From the NCBI GenBank assembly GCA_005885165.1, contig VAXR01000024.1:1-30950 (forward strand): DNA of 30,950 nt, in the 5' to 3' direction. Shown one piece after another: positions 1 through 6,214 of this stretch (position 1 is its first letter; every line of letters begins with the position of its first letter). The notes under the pieces are model-generated. The model worked only from the letters and a program-made list of their open reading frames with translations, did no database searches and was not told where the DNA came from. This DNA comes from Actinomycetota bacterium. Its GTDB lineage: Bacteria > Actinomycetota > Thermoleophilia > Solirubrobacterales > Thermoleophilaceae. Made by a program: the position numbers and the translations under genes.

Positions 1-1
1 G

Positions 2-1147
2 CCGCCTCAGAAGCCTCCGTCGCACAAGCCGACGCCGAAGCCGCCGGCCCAGACTTTCCCGCCCGACTTCGTCGGCATGGTCGCCAACAGCACCTCGCTG
101 GAGCTCTACCGCGCCAACCCCATGCTCGATCGCATGGTGAAGCAAGGGGTCGGGACCGTCAGGTTCGAGATCAACTGGCGGGGCGCGCAGCCGTACCCCA
201 AGATGTCCAAGGTCCCGAAGAAGCAGCGCTCCGGCTACGTCAAAGAAGGCGGCGTGCCAACGAGCTACTGGAACAGCGACCGGCTCGTCGGGGCGATGGC
301 GCAGCGCCACCTCGACATGCTGCCGGTGGTCGTCGACGCGCCGAAGTGGGACGAGGCGAAGACGAACGGGCAGATCTTCGTGCACCCGCCGCAGAAGTTC
401 GGTCCTTACGCGCACTACTTCAAGCTCCTCGTGCGCCGCTACGGCCCGAAGGGCAAGTTCTGGTCGGAGCACCCCAAGATCCCGTACCGGCCGCTCAGGA
501 AGTGGCAGATCTGGAACGAGCCCGACATCAGGCTCTTCTGGCGCGTCCAGCCGTGGGACAAGCTCTACGTGCAGATGTCGAAGGCCGCACACAAGGACAT
601 CAAGCACGTGGATCCGGGTGCGGAGATCGTGATGGGAGGGCTCTCCCGCTACTCCTGGTCGGTCCTGGCGAGCCTCTACAAGATCGGCGGCGTCGGGGTC
701 TGGGACGCGATCGCCGTCCACCCCTTCACGCGTCACGTCAAGGACGTCGTCGGGATCCTGCGGAAGGTCCGCAAGACGATGAAGCAGTACGGCGAGGGCG
801 GGAAGCCGCTGCTCGCGACCGAGCTGAGCTGGCCGTCGGCGAAGGGCAAGACGACCATCGGCCAGGACATCGCGGTAACGAAACAGCAGCAGGCGAAGAA
901 CCTCACCGCGGTGTTCAAGCTGCTCGCCAAGAACCGGAAGTCGCTCCACCTCCAGGCGGCGTACTGGTTCACGTGGCTGACGTACGACAAGGCCCACGAC
1001 AACCACTTCGACTACGCCGGCGTCCTCCACCTGAACGCCGACGGGACCATCAAGCAGAAGCCGGCGTACAAGGCGCTCGGCAAGGTGGCGCTGGGCCTGG
1101 ACGGCTGCAAGGCGAAGGCGGGACTCGCGGACGCCTGCTCGCCGTGA
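2..1147 (+). CDS. Secreted/surface glycoside hydrolase (clan GH-A, GH39-like), 5' partial
   Basis: The frame is open from the first bases of the window, so the gene starts upstream; 381 residues are visible. The visible part begins with a Pro/Lys-rich linker (about 20 residues, many PxP and KP pairs), typical of an extracellular protein between a signal or anchor region and its catalytic domain. The rest looks like a (beta/alpha)8 glycosidase. The motif WNEPD, with Glu codon 518-520, fits the acid/base residue, and ATELSW, with Glu codon 821-823, fits the nucleophile of retaining clan-A enzymes. The C-terminal half has a typical late-barrel pattern (AAYWFTW, then YAGVLHLNADG, then KPAYKAL). 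I infer hydrolysis of a plant or microbial polysaccharide outside the cell; the substrate cannot be read. An internal ATG at 77 exists, but starting there would remove the linker. The stop overlaps the GTG of the next gene. Confidence 0.8.
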   Translation, partial: PPQKPPSHKPTPKPPAQTFPPDFVGMVANSTSLELYRANPMLDRMVKQGVGTVRFEINWRGAQPYPKMSKVPKKQRSGYVKEGGVPTSYWNSDRLVGAMAQRHLDMLPVVVDAPKWDEAKTNGQIFVHPPQKFGPYAHYFKLLVRRYGPKGKFWSEHPKIPYRPLRKWQIWNEPDIRLFWRVQPWDKLYVQMSKAAHKDIKHVDPGAEIVMGGLSRYSWSVLASLYKIGGVGVWDAIAVHPFTRHVKDVVGILRKVRKTMKQYGEGGKPLLATELSWPSAKGKTTIGQDIAVTKQQQAKNLTAVFKLLAKNRKSLHLQAAYWFTWLTYDKAHDNHFDYAGVLHLNADGTIKQKPAYKALGKVALGLDGCKAKAGLADACSP

Positions 1148-1623
1148 ACCAGCGCTACCTCCCCACCTACCTCAACGACCACCTCGCGGCCGCGGTCGCC
1201 ATGTCAAACCTCGCCGGGCGGGCTGCCTCGAGCAACGCCGGCACCGGCTACGGCGACTTCCTCGAGGAGCTCCACCACGAGATCGCCGAGGACCGCGCGA
1301 CGCTCGAGCGGATCATGGAGCGCCTCGACGTCAGGAAGGACCTGGTCAAGACCACCGCGGCGCAGGTCGCCGAGCGGCTCGGGCGGCTCAAGCCCAACGC
1401 ACACCTCACGACCTACTCGCCGCTCAGCCGGCTCGAGGAGCTCGAGTTCCTCGAGCTCGGCGTGAACGGCAATCTCGCGCTCTGGCGGTCGCTGCGGCGG
1501 GTTGCCAGCACGGATGACCGCCTGGACCTCGGGGAGCTGAACACCCTCGCCGAACGGGCGGAGCGCCAGCGCCACGCGATCGAGACCCAGCGACTGCGGG
1601 CGGCCGAGGAAGCGCTGGCATAG
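1144..1623 (+). CDS. Hypothetical helical protein, translationally coupled to the glycosidase
   Basis: 159 residues. The GTG start sits inside the stop of the upstream gene (GTGA overlap), which indicates coupling. The same frame stays open far upstream, but that part is a shadow of the glycosidase gene. The product has no signal peptide or membrane segment and is predicted almost all helical. It starts with YLPTYLNDHLAA, continues with a charged EELHHEIAEDRATLERIMERL helix segment and a central helix, and ends in a coiled-coil-like stretch rich in Glu, Arg and Ala. The layout resembles four-helix-bundle, ferritin-like proteins, but I see no convincing pair of ExxH metal motifs apart from one EELHHE. 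I do not recognise the family and assign no function. The role is unlikely to be linked to the glycosidase chemistry despite the overlap. Confidence 0.75.
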   Translation: MNQRYLPTYLNDHLAAAVAMSNLAGRAASSNAGTGYGDFLEELHHEIAEDRATLERIMERLDVRKDLVKTTAAQVAERLGRLKPNAHLTTYSPLSRLEELEFLELGVNGNLALWRSLRRVASTDDRLDLGELNTLAERAERQRHAIETQRLRAAEEALA

Positions 1624-1729
1624 AAACTACCCCCGGCGCGGCGTGTTCCAAGCCGGGAGCGGTGCGACCAGGTCTTCGGCTACCCTCGCGCCCTTCGATT
1701 ACGCATTCGAACGACGCCAGGGAGGCAAC

Positions 1730-2182
1730 ATGCGAAGGATCGCGATCATCGTCGGGCTGTGCGCATCACTCGTGCTGTCCGCGATCGCGCTCGGGGCCGC
1801 GCCCATCAACGGCGCCACCTACAAGGGCCATACCAAGCAGGGCCTGAAGATCAAGTTCCAGGTCGAGAGCACCGGGGACTACATCGAGCACCTCCACTAC
1901 GACCTGATCGAGAACTGCTCGAACGGAACGCAGAACACCAACGCGTTCACCTCGGGGTTCGGGACCTCGTACCAGATCGCCGACAGCGGCAAGTTCCACG
2001 GCACCCAGAAGCTCGTCGCAAGCAAGACCGTCAAGTCCGGCAAGGTCACGCTCAAGGGCAAGTTCGTCACAAGCCACAAGGCCACGGGGACGCTCAAGGA
2101 CACCGTTACCTTCAGGAAGAGCGACCCGAATCACCGCGGGACCTGCTCGGGCAAGACCAAGTTCACGGTCAAGACCAAGTAG
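1730..2182 (+). CDS. Small secreted protein of unknown function
   Basis: 150 residues. I chose the ATG at 1730 because a GGGAGG ribosome site lies just upstream (about 1720-1725); the longer reading from 1643 adds a low-quality leader. Residues 1-24 form a clear signal peptide (MRRIA, then a hydrophobic core, then ALGAAP). The mature part is rich in Lys, Thr, Gly and Ser and alternates in a beta-strand fashion (KGHTKQGLKIKFQV, SGKVTLKGKFV, ATGTLKDTVTF). It contains two Cys residues, one in the middle (ENCSNGT) and one near the end (GTCSGKT), which could form one disulphide. This pattern is common among small beta-sandwich exported proteins of soil actinobacteria. No enzyme motif is visible and I do not recognise a named family. 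A strong hairpin follows the stop codon. Confidence 0.75.
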   Translation: MRRIAIIVGLCASLVLSAIALGAAPINGATYKGHTKQGLKIKFQVESTGDYIEHLHYDLIENCSNGTQNTNAFTSGFGTSYQIADSGKFHGTQKLVASKTVKSGKVTLKGKFVTSHKATGTLKDTVTFRKSDPNHRGTCSGKTKFTVKTK

Positions 2183-2202
2183 TCGGCTGAGGATTCAGGG
2201 CG

Positions 2203-2228
2203 AGGGCCGGCGCGGCTGCGCCGGCCCT
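2203..2228. terminator. Bidirectional hairpin terminator between convergent genes
   Basis: An 11-bp perfect inverted repeat (AGGGCCGGCGC / GCGCCGGCCCT) with a GGCT loop lies 20 bases after the stop of the secreted-protein gene and just touches the stop codon of the minus-strand sulfur-carrier gene. The two genes converge here, so one hairpin can serve both. There is no clear U tract on either strand, as is usual in high-GC genomes. Confidence 0.6.
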
Positions 2229-2508
2229 ACCCGCCCGCGACGGCGGGGAGGATCGTGACCTCGTCCCCGTCCTCGACGGGCGTGTCGAGCCCGTCCAGGA
2301 AACGGATGTCCTCGCCGGCCACGTAGACGTTCACGAAACGGCGCAGGTCGCCGTCCTCCGCGATCCGGTCGCGCAGGCCGTCGTAGCGCTCGTACAGCCC
2401 GTCGAGCACCTCCCCCACCGTCGTCGCCTCGTCGACGACCGCCTCGGCGTCACCGGCGGTGACGCTGCGAAGCTGGGTGGGGATCTTGACCGTGACGCTC
2501 ACGCCCAC
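2227..2508 (-). CDS. MoaD/ThiS-family ubiquitin-like sulfur carrier protein
   Basis: 93 residues with a GTG start. The fold signature is clear: an N-terminal beta strand (SVTVKIPTQLR), a mid helix (TVGEVLDGLYERYDGLRDRI), a VNVYVAGEDIRFLDG loop, the DGDEVTILPAVAGG ending, and a C-terminal Gly-Gly. In this family the terminal GG is activated by an E1-like enzyme and carries sulfur as a thiocarboxylate. It could serve molybdopterin, thiamine or amino-acid sulfur chemistry. No moa or thi gene is nearby. The gene instead lies 36 bases downstream of a threonine-synthase-like PLP enzyme on the same strand, both under a SAM riboswitch. This parallels the known CysO-CysM pairing in mycobacteria, where a ThiS-like protein feeds sulfide to a PLP enzyme. 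I infer sulfide delivery for homocysteine or methionine synthesis. An AT-rich 10-base palindrome (cttaattaag, 2513-2522) sits in the short gap before it. Confidence 0.88.
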   Translation of the reverse strand: MGVSVTVKIPTQLRSVTAGDAEAVVDEATTVGEVLDGLYERYDGLRDRIAEDGDLRRFVNVYVAGEDIRFLDGLDTPVEDGDEVTILPAVAGG

Positions 2509-2544
2509 GGATCTTAATTAAGTGACCGGCGCTCCTGACGTCCT

Positions 2545-3777
2545 CTACGCGGCCGCCGGAGAGCCCACCGCCTCCTCGAAGGACTCGACCGTCGGCTCCA
2601 CCTCGCGCGCCTCGAACGTGCCGCGGACTGCGTCGAGGGTCTTGAGCCCCTCACCGGTGATCGTGAGCACGACGCGCTCGCCCGGATCGATGTCCCCCCG
2701 CTCGGCGAGCTTGCGGAGGACCGCGACCGTCACGCCGCCGGCGGTCTCGGTGAAGACGCCGGTGGTCTCCGCCAGCAGGCGGATGCCCTCGCGGATCTCC
2801 TCATCGTTGACCGAGTCGATCCCGCCGCCGGAGCGGCGTGCGAGCTCGATCGCGTAGGGGCCGTCGGCCGGGTCGCCGATCGCCAGCGACTTGGCGATGG
2901 TCTCCGGGAAGCGCACCGGCCGGCAGACGTCGCGGCCGGCCTCGAACGCGGCTGCCACCGGGGCGCAGCCCGCCGGTTGGGCGCCGTTCATCGCTGGGAT
3001 CCGCCCCTCGAGCAGCCCGACGTCGATCCACTCCTGGAAGCCGCGCGCGATGCGCGTGAACAGCGATCCCGACGCGATCGGGGCGACCACGCGATCCGGC
3101 AGCTCGAACCCGAGCTGCTCGGCGATCTCGAACCCGAGCGTCTTAGAGCCCTCCGCGTAATAGGGGCGGAGGTTCACGTTCACGAACGCCCAACCGCGGT
3201 CATCCGCGAGCTGGGTGCATAGCCTGTTCACCTCGTCGTAGCTGCCGCGGACTGCAACGAGGTTGGTGCCGTAGACGCCCGTCGCCAGGATCTTCTGCTC
3301 CTCGAGGTCGGCCGGGATGAAGACGTACGACTCGAGCCCGGCCGCCGCGGCGTGGGCGGCGACCGCGTTCGCTAGGTTGCCCGTCGAGGCGCAGGCCACG
3401 ACGTCGTATCCGAGCTCGCGCGCCTTCGCCAGGGCGATCGTCACTACGCGGTCCTTGAACGAGTGTGTCGGGTTGGCGGCGTCGTTCTTGACCCAGACCT
3501 CCCGAATGCCGAGCTTCTCGGCGAGCCGGTCGGCACGGACCAGCGGCGTGATCCCCGCCGCGAGTGCCGTCCGCGGTCGCCGCTCGAACGGGAGGAAATC
3601 CGCGTAGCGCCAGATCGACGGCGGCCCGGCCTGGATCCGCCTGCGCGTCTCCGCCGCGTCGAGGCCCGCCAGGTCGTAGTCGACCTCGAGCGGCCCGAAG
3701 CACTTCTCGCAGAAGTAGCGCGCGTCGAGCGGATAACGCTCACCGCACTCCTTGCACTTCAAACCCTGTACCGGCAT
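2545..3777 (-). CDS. thrC: Threonine-synthase-like PLP enzyme, SAM-riboswitch controlled; possible homocysteine synthase
   Basis: 410 residues from ATG 3777, chosen because AAAGGAGAAG stands a few bases upstream; a longer frame runs through the riboswitch and is rejected. Residues 8-26 form a zinc-ribbon-like part (C8, C11, C23, C26). The fold-type II PLP core follows: SFKDR with Lys108 as the PLP lysine, STGNLA (131-136) for phosphate and cofactor binding, a Gly/Ser-rich PIASGS loop, and GVFTETAGGVTVA late. Known family members convert O-phosphohomoserine to threonine (EC 4.2.3.1), and the sequence alone reads as ThrC. The context argues for another role: a SAM-I riboswitch precedes the gene and a ThiS-like carrier follows it, and neither has an obvious place in threonine synthesis. 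I infer use of O-phosphohomoserine (or a related ester) plus carrier-bound sulfide to make homocysteine. The call is sure for the family and open for the reaction. No other thr or met gene is in the window. Confidence 0.85.
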   Translation of the reverse strand: MPVQGLKCKECGERYPLDARYFCEKCFGPLEVDYDLAGLDAAETRRRIQAGPPSIWRYADFLPFERRPRTALAAGITPLVRADRLAEKLGIREVWVKNDAANPTHSFKDRVVTIALAKARELGYDVVACASTGNLANAVAAHAAAAGLESYVFIPADLEEQKILATGVYGTNLVAVRGSYDEVNRLCTQLADDRGWAFVNVNLRPYYAEGSKTLGFEIAEQLGFELPDRVVAPIASGSLFTRIARGFQEWIDVGLLEGRIPAMNGAQPAGCAPVAAAFEAGRDVCRPVRFPETIAKSLAIGDPADGPYAIELARRSGGGIDSVNDEEIREGIRLLAETTGVFTETAGGVTVAVLRKLAERGDIDPGERVVLTITGEGLKTLDAVRGTFEAREVEPTVESFEEAVGSPAAA

Positions 3778-3837
3778 AGCCCCCTTCTCCTTTGGTCTCC
3801 GCCGCTTTCGCTTGTGACGGAGCCTGGAGCGCTCTGC
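3778..3837 (-). promoter_or_regulatory. Expression platform with ribosome-binding site of the thrC-like gene
   Basis: This 60-base stretch joins the riboswitch to the start codon. Its 5' part reads CTCCAGGC (minus strand) and can pair, with one bulged base, with GCCTGGGAG, which forms the 3' sides of P4 and P1 in the aptamer. The two pairings exclude each other. When P1 is formed, the CTCC-containing segment is free to pair with the GGAG of the ribosome site just before ATG 3777. I infer translational OFF control by SAM. No U-rich intrinsic terminator is seen. Confidence 0.5.
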
Positions 3838-3946
3838 CACATCTCCCAGGCCCTCCTTGGCGGACCTGATGGAATTGGCACCGTTCCGCGTAGCGGATGG
3901 TTGCCGGGGCTTCGTAGGGCCATGTCCCTCCACCCCTCTAGATGCG
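3838..3946 (-). promoter_or_regulatory. SAM-I (S-box) riboswitch aptamer
   Basis: Read on the minus strand, the conserved S-box core is present in order: AGAGGGGTGGAGGGAC, then TGGCCC, then GAAGCCCCGGCAACC (P2 with its kink-turn), a P3 hairpin (CCGC-TAC-GCGG), GGTGCCAATTCC (J3/4 and core), a P4 hairpin CAGGTCC / GGGCCTG, and a closing P1 of 7 bp formed by CGCATCT and AGATGTG. The aptamer is about 109 nt. The presence of P4 in the S-box position favours SAM-I over SAM-IV. Binding of S-adenosylmethionine would stabilise P1 and lower expression of the downstream thrC-like and sulfur-carrier genes. This places them in methionine/SAM metabolism. Confidence 0.9.
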
Positions 3947-3964
3947 AACGGCTATGTGGCGGGA

Positions 3965-3992
3965 AGGATACCCGCTCGCGCGACGGGCGCAA
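3965..3992 (-). promoter_or_regulatory. Candidate promoter of the riboswitch-thrC-like-sulfur carrier unit
   Basis: On the minus strand, TTGCGC (3992-3987) and TATCCT (3970-3965) are spaced by 16 bases and match a housekeeping -35/-10 pair reasonably well. Transcription would start near 3958, about a dozen bases before the P1 stem of the riboswitch, which is the expected geometry. Confidence 0.45.
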
Positions 3993-4090
3993 CCTCCGCT
4001 TTGTGAACGGGCTCTCGGCTCCGAGGTCTTCGGGACTAGAAGTAGAATCACCCTCCGTGACGGCGATAGTCGACGACCCGCTCAGATCCG

Positions 4091-5092
4091 ATGCCCAACC
4101 TGCCAAAGCCCAGGCTGCGAAGGACGCTGCGATCGCGGGTCGACGGGCCTCGCGCCGCACCGCCGACCGCCGCTGAACCCAACCTCGAGGTAGTCGAGCA
4201 CGACGGGCTCCGCTGGATCAACATCGAGCGGCCGGGCCCGGTCGACCGTGCGTGGCTCGAGGAGCACTTCGAGTTCCACCCCCTGACCTACGAGGACGTC
4301 GCCTCGCGCAACCAGCGGCCGAAGGTCGACGAGTTCGCCGACTACCTCTTCATCGTCCTCCACTTCCCGGTGTTCGACAGCACCGTGGGGCGCCTCAACG
4401 CCGGCGAGCTCGACATCTTCATCGGCGCGGACTTCCTCATCACGCTGCCGAACACGCCGCTCCAGCCGGTCGAGTACCTGTTCGAGCGCTGCCGCACGTC
4501 CGAGGAGGCGCGCGACGAGCTGTTCAGCCGGGGACCCGGCTTCCTCCTCTACAAGGTCGTCGACGACTCGTTCGACTACTGCTTCCCGATGCTCCGCAAG
4601 ATGGGGAACAAGCTCGACCGGATCGAAGGGGAGATCTTCGAGGGCCGCTCCCGGGAGATCGTCCGTGACCTCTCAAACGTCAAACAGGAGATCATCAACT
4701 TCCGCAAGATCATCCGGCCGGAGCGCTCGGTGCTGCGCGATCTCGAGCGCACCAAGCAGGTCTACCTGGCCGAGGACCACGAGCTGTACTTCGACGACAT
4801 CGTCGACGCCTCCGAGCGAATCTGGGACATGCTCGAGAACTACAAGGAGGTCGTGCAGGCCCTCGAGGAGACGAACGAGGGCGTGATCTCGCACCGCCTG
4901 AACGACATCCTGCTCGTCCTCACCTCGCTCAGCGTCGTGATCCTGCCGCTCACGCTCATCGCGAGCATCTGGGGCATGAACGTGCGCGTCCCGGGCGAGG
5001 GATCGATCGAGGCGTTCTGGATCATCATCGGGGTGATGTTCGTCCTCCTCGTCGGGACGCTCGGGTACTTCCGCCACCGCGGCTGGCTGTAG
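4091..5092 (+). CDS. corA: CorA-family divalent cation (Mg2+/Co2+) channel
   Basis: 333 residues, a normal length for CorA. The N-terminal cytoplasmic alpha/beta part starts at about residue 32 (EVVEHDGLRWINIERP), followed by the FHPLTYEDVASRNQRPKVDEF block that is typical of the family. A long helical stalk follows (LRKMGNKLDRIEGEIF, RKIIRPERSVLRDLER). The C-terminus has two membrane helices joined by the signature GMN (295-297). The first runs through LTSLSVVILPLTLIASIW and the second through FWIIIGVMFVLLVGTLGYF, and the protein ends in a basic tail. The channel would sit in the plasma membrane as a pentamer and admit Mg2+ or related ions. The start is not marked by a good ribosome site; I kept the first in-frame ATG. 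Its last 68 bases overlap the 3' end of the tetR gene on the other strand. Confidence 0.93.
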   Translation: MPNLPKPRLRRTLRSRVDGPRAAPPTAAEPNLEVVEHDGLRWINIERPGPVDRAWLEEHFEFHPLTYEDVASRNQRPKVDEFADYLFIVLHFPVFDSTVGRLNAGELDIFIGADFLITLPNTPLQPVEYLFERCRTSEEARDELFSRGPGFLLYKVVDDSFDYCFPMLRKMGNKLDRIEGEIFEGRSREIVRDLSNVKQEIINFRKIIRPERSVLRDLERTKQVYLAEDHELYFDDIVDASERIWDMLENYKEVVQALEETNEGVISHRLNDILLVLTSLSVVILPLTLIASIWGMNVRVPGEGSIEAFWIIIGVMFVLLVGTLGYFRHRGWL

Positions 5093-5738
5093 GCCGGCTC
5101 CGGCGGGCGCCGCCGTCGAGCAGGCGCGCGAAGAGGAGCTCGTACAGGGGCGGGTAGATCTCGAGCGGGACGTCGTCGGGATCGACCAGGTTCTGGACCG
5201 CCAGCCCGATGTCGAGCGCGATCGTCGCGGTCGCGAGGTGCTTGGGATCGATCGGAGGCTCCGCGCCGCGCTCCTTGAAGGCGGCGGCGATCTGCCCCGT
5301 CCCGATCGCGCGCGTCCCGCTCCAGAAGGTCGCCGCGAGCGATCTGAACTCGGGGTGGCGCGCCGCGTGCGCAAGGCATTCGAGCCACAGCGCGAAGAGC
5401 CAGCGGCTCTCGTCCTGGCGGTAGATCTCCGCCAGCTTCTCGGCCACCCACCGCAGCGACTCCGCCGGTGACAGGTCGGGCGGGGTGCCGGTGACGATTC
5501 CCCGGTAGCGGTCGTAGACCCGCTGCTGCAGGAGCTCCACGAAGAGCCCCTCCTTGCTCTCGAAGTTCGAGTAGAAGGCGCCGCGGGTGAAGCCGGCTTC
5601 GGCGGTGATCTCCTCGATGCTGGCGGCCTGGAGCCCACGCCGGATGAACACGCGCGCGGCCGCGTCGAGCAGCCGCCGCCTCGTCTCCTCCTGCTTCTCG
5701 GCTCGGGTGAGGCGCCTCGGCGCAGCACTCGGATACAT
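5025..5738 (-). CDS. TetR/AcrR-family transcriptional regulator
   Basis: 237 residues from ATG 5738; a GTG at 5759 would add seven residues. The N-terminal DNA-binding domain is classical: TRRRLLDAAARVFIRRGL, then helix-turn-helix residues about 38-58 (AASIEEITAEAGFTRGAFY) followed by SNFESKEGLFVELL. The C-terminal ligand and dimer part is helical and poorly conserved, as expected. The last 25 or so residues are Arg/Gly/Ser-rich and lie antisense to the corA 3' end, so the tail may be a late extension. The gene is divergent from a small membrane protein gene, and a good 32-bp inverted repeat covers the start codon. Autorepression and control of the neighbour are the likely arrangement. The ligand cannot be predicted. 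Confidence 0.9.
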   Translation of the reverse strand: MYPSAAPRRLTRAEKQEETRRRLLDAAARVFIRRGLQAASIEEITAEAGFTRGAFYSNFESKEGLFVELLQQRVYDRYRGIVTGTPPDLSPAESLRWVAEKLAEIYRQDESRWLFALWLECLAHAARHPEFRSLAATFWSGTRAIGTGQIAAAFKERGAEPPIDPKHLATATIALDIGLAVQNLVDPDDVPLEIYPPLYELLFARLLDGGARRSRPTASRGGGSTRASRRGGRTSPR

Positions 5739-5764
5739 TGCTGTATTAGGATACAGCACCGTAT
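5733..5764. promoter_or_regulatory. Inverted-repeat operator between tetR and the divergent membrane-protein gene
   Basis: Perfect two-part dyad: ATAC-n3-GCTGTAT-n4-ATACAGC-n3-GTAT. It is AT-rich against a very GC-rich background and overlaps the tetR start codon, ending 9 bases before the ATG of the divergent gene. Size and position are those of a TetR-family operator. Confidence 0.7.
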
Positions 5765-5773
5765 TTGAGTGTC

Positions 5774-6202
5774 ATGATGCTGCGCTTGCGAAGGACGGGG
5801 CTGATGGCGGCGATGACCGTCGTCGGGCTCAACATCTGCACGGGCAATCCGCTTCTCGCCCTCTGGGTGGGGTCGCGCGTCGTCGGCGGGGGAACGCTGA
5901 CGATGGGCGCGGTGGGGCTGGTGGCGGCGATGATGGGCGTCGTCGGGCTCGCTCTGGCCCAGCTGCTCGCCTGGCTTGGCGCGGCCTACGACCGCGCCAG
6001 CGGGCGGACCTCGTCGGTCCGGACCCACGTCCCGTGGCTGCGGAGCATGCGAAGCGAGCGGGTCGAGTACGAGCGCGGCCGGTCCGGGCTCACCGGCATG
6101 GAGATGGTGCTGATCGCGATGGTGGTCCTGTCCGTCGCGGCCTTCGAGATCTGGTTCTTCTTCTTCTCGACCTCGCCGATCGACCAGCGCTCCGGCCGCT
6201 GA
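5774..6202 (+). CDS. Small integral membrane protein divergent from tetR
   Basis: 142 residues from ATG 5774 (TTG 5765 and GTG 5771 are alternatives). There are three hydrophobic stretches: about residues 8-30 (GLMAAMTVVGLNICTGNPLLALW), 40-70 (TMGAVGLVAAMMGVVGLALAQLLAWLG, interrupted by Gly) and 108-132 (MEMVLIAMVVLSVAAFEIWFFFF). A basic cytoplasmic or exposed loop lies between the second and third. I do not recognise the family. Because the operator covers its promoter region, I infer that it is a target of the neighbouring TetR protein, perhaps an accessory to efflux or envelope stress. That is a guess from position only. Confidence 0.72.
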   Translation: MMLRLRRTGLMAAMTVVGLNICTGNPLLALWVGSRVVGGGTLTMGAVGLVAAMMGVVGLALAQLLAWLGAAYDRASGRTSSVRTHVPWLRSMRSERVEYERGRSGLTGMEMVLIAMVVLSVAAFEIWFFFFSTSPIDQRSGR

Positions 6203-6214
6203 GCGAGACGCGGA

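Noticed and set aside
2513..2522. AT-rich palindrome cttaattaag as an operator or recombination site
   Set aside because: Only ten bases, inside a 36-base operonic gap; rare in this base composition but no further structure supports a function.
3838..3946. SAM-IV or other riboswitch class instead of SAM-I
   Set aside because: The P4 helix CAGGTCC / GGGCCTG stands where SAM-I has it, and the core order fits the S-box; SAM-IV lacks this P4. A model search should still confirm the class.
4057..4176. Short plus-strand frame starting GTG just before corA
   Set aside because: Out of phase with corA, overlaps it, no ribosome site, and the product has no recognisable feature.
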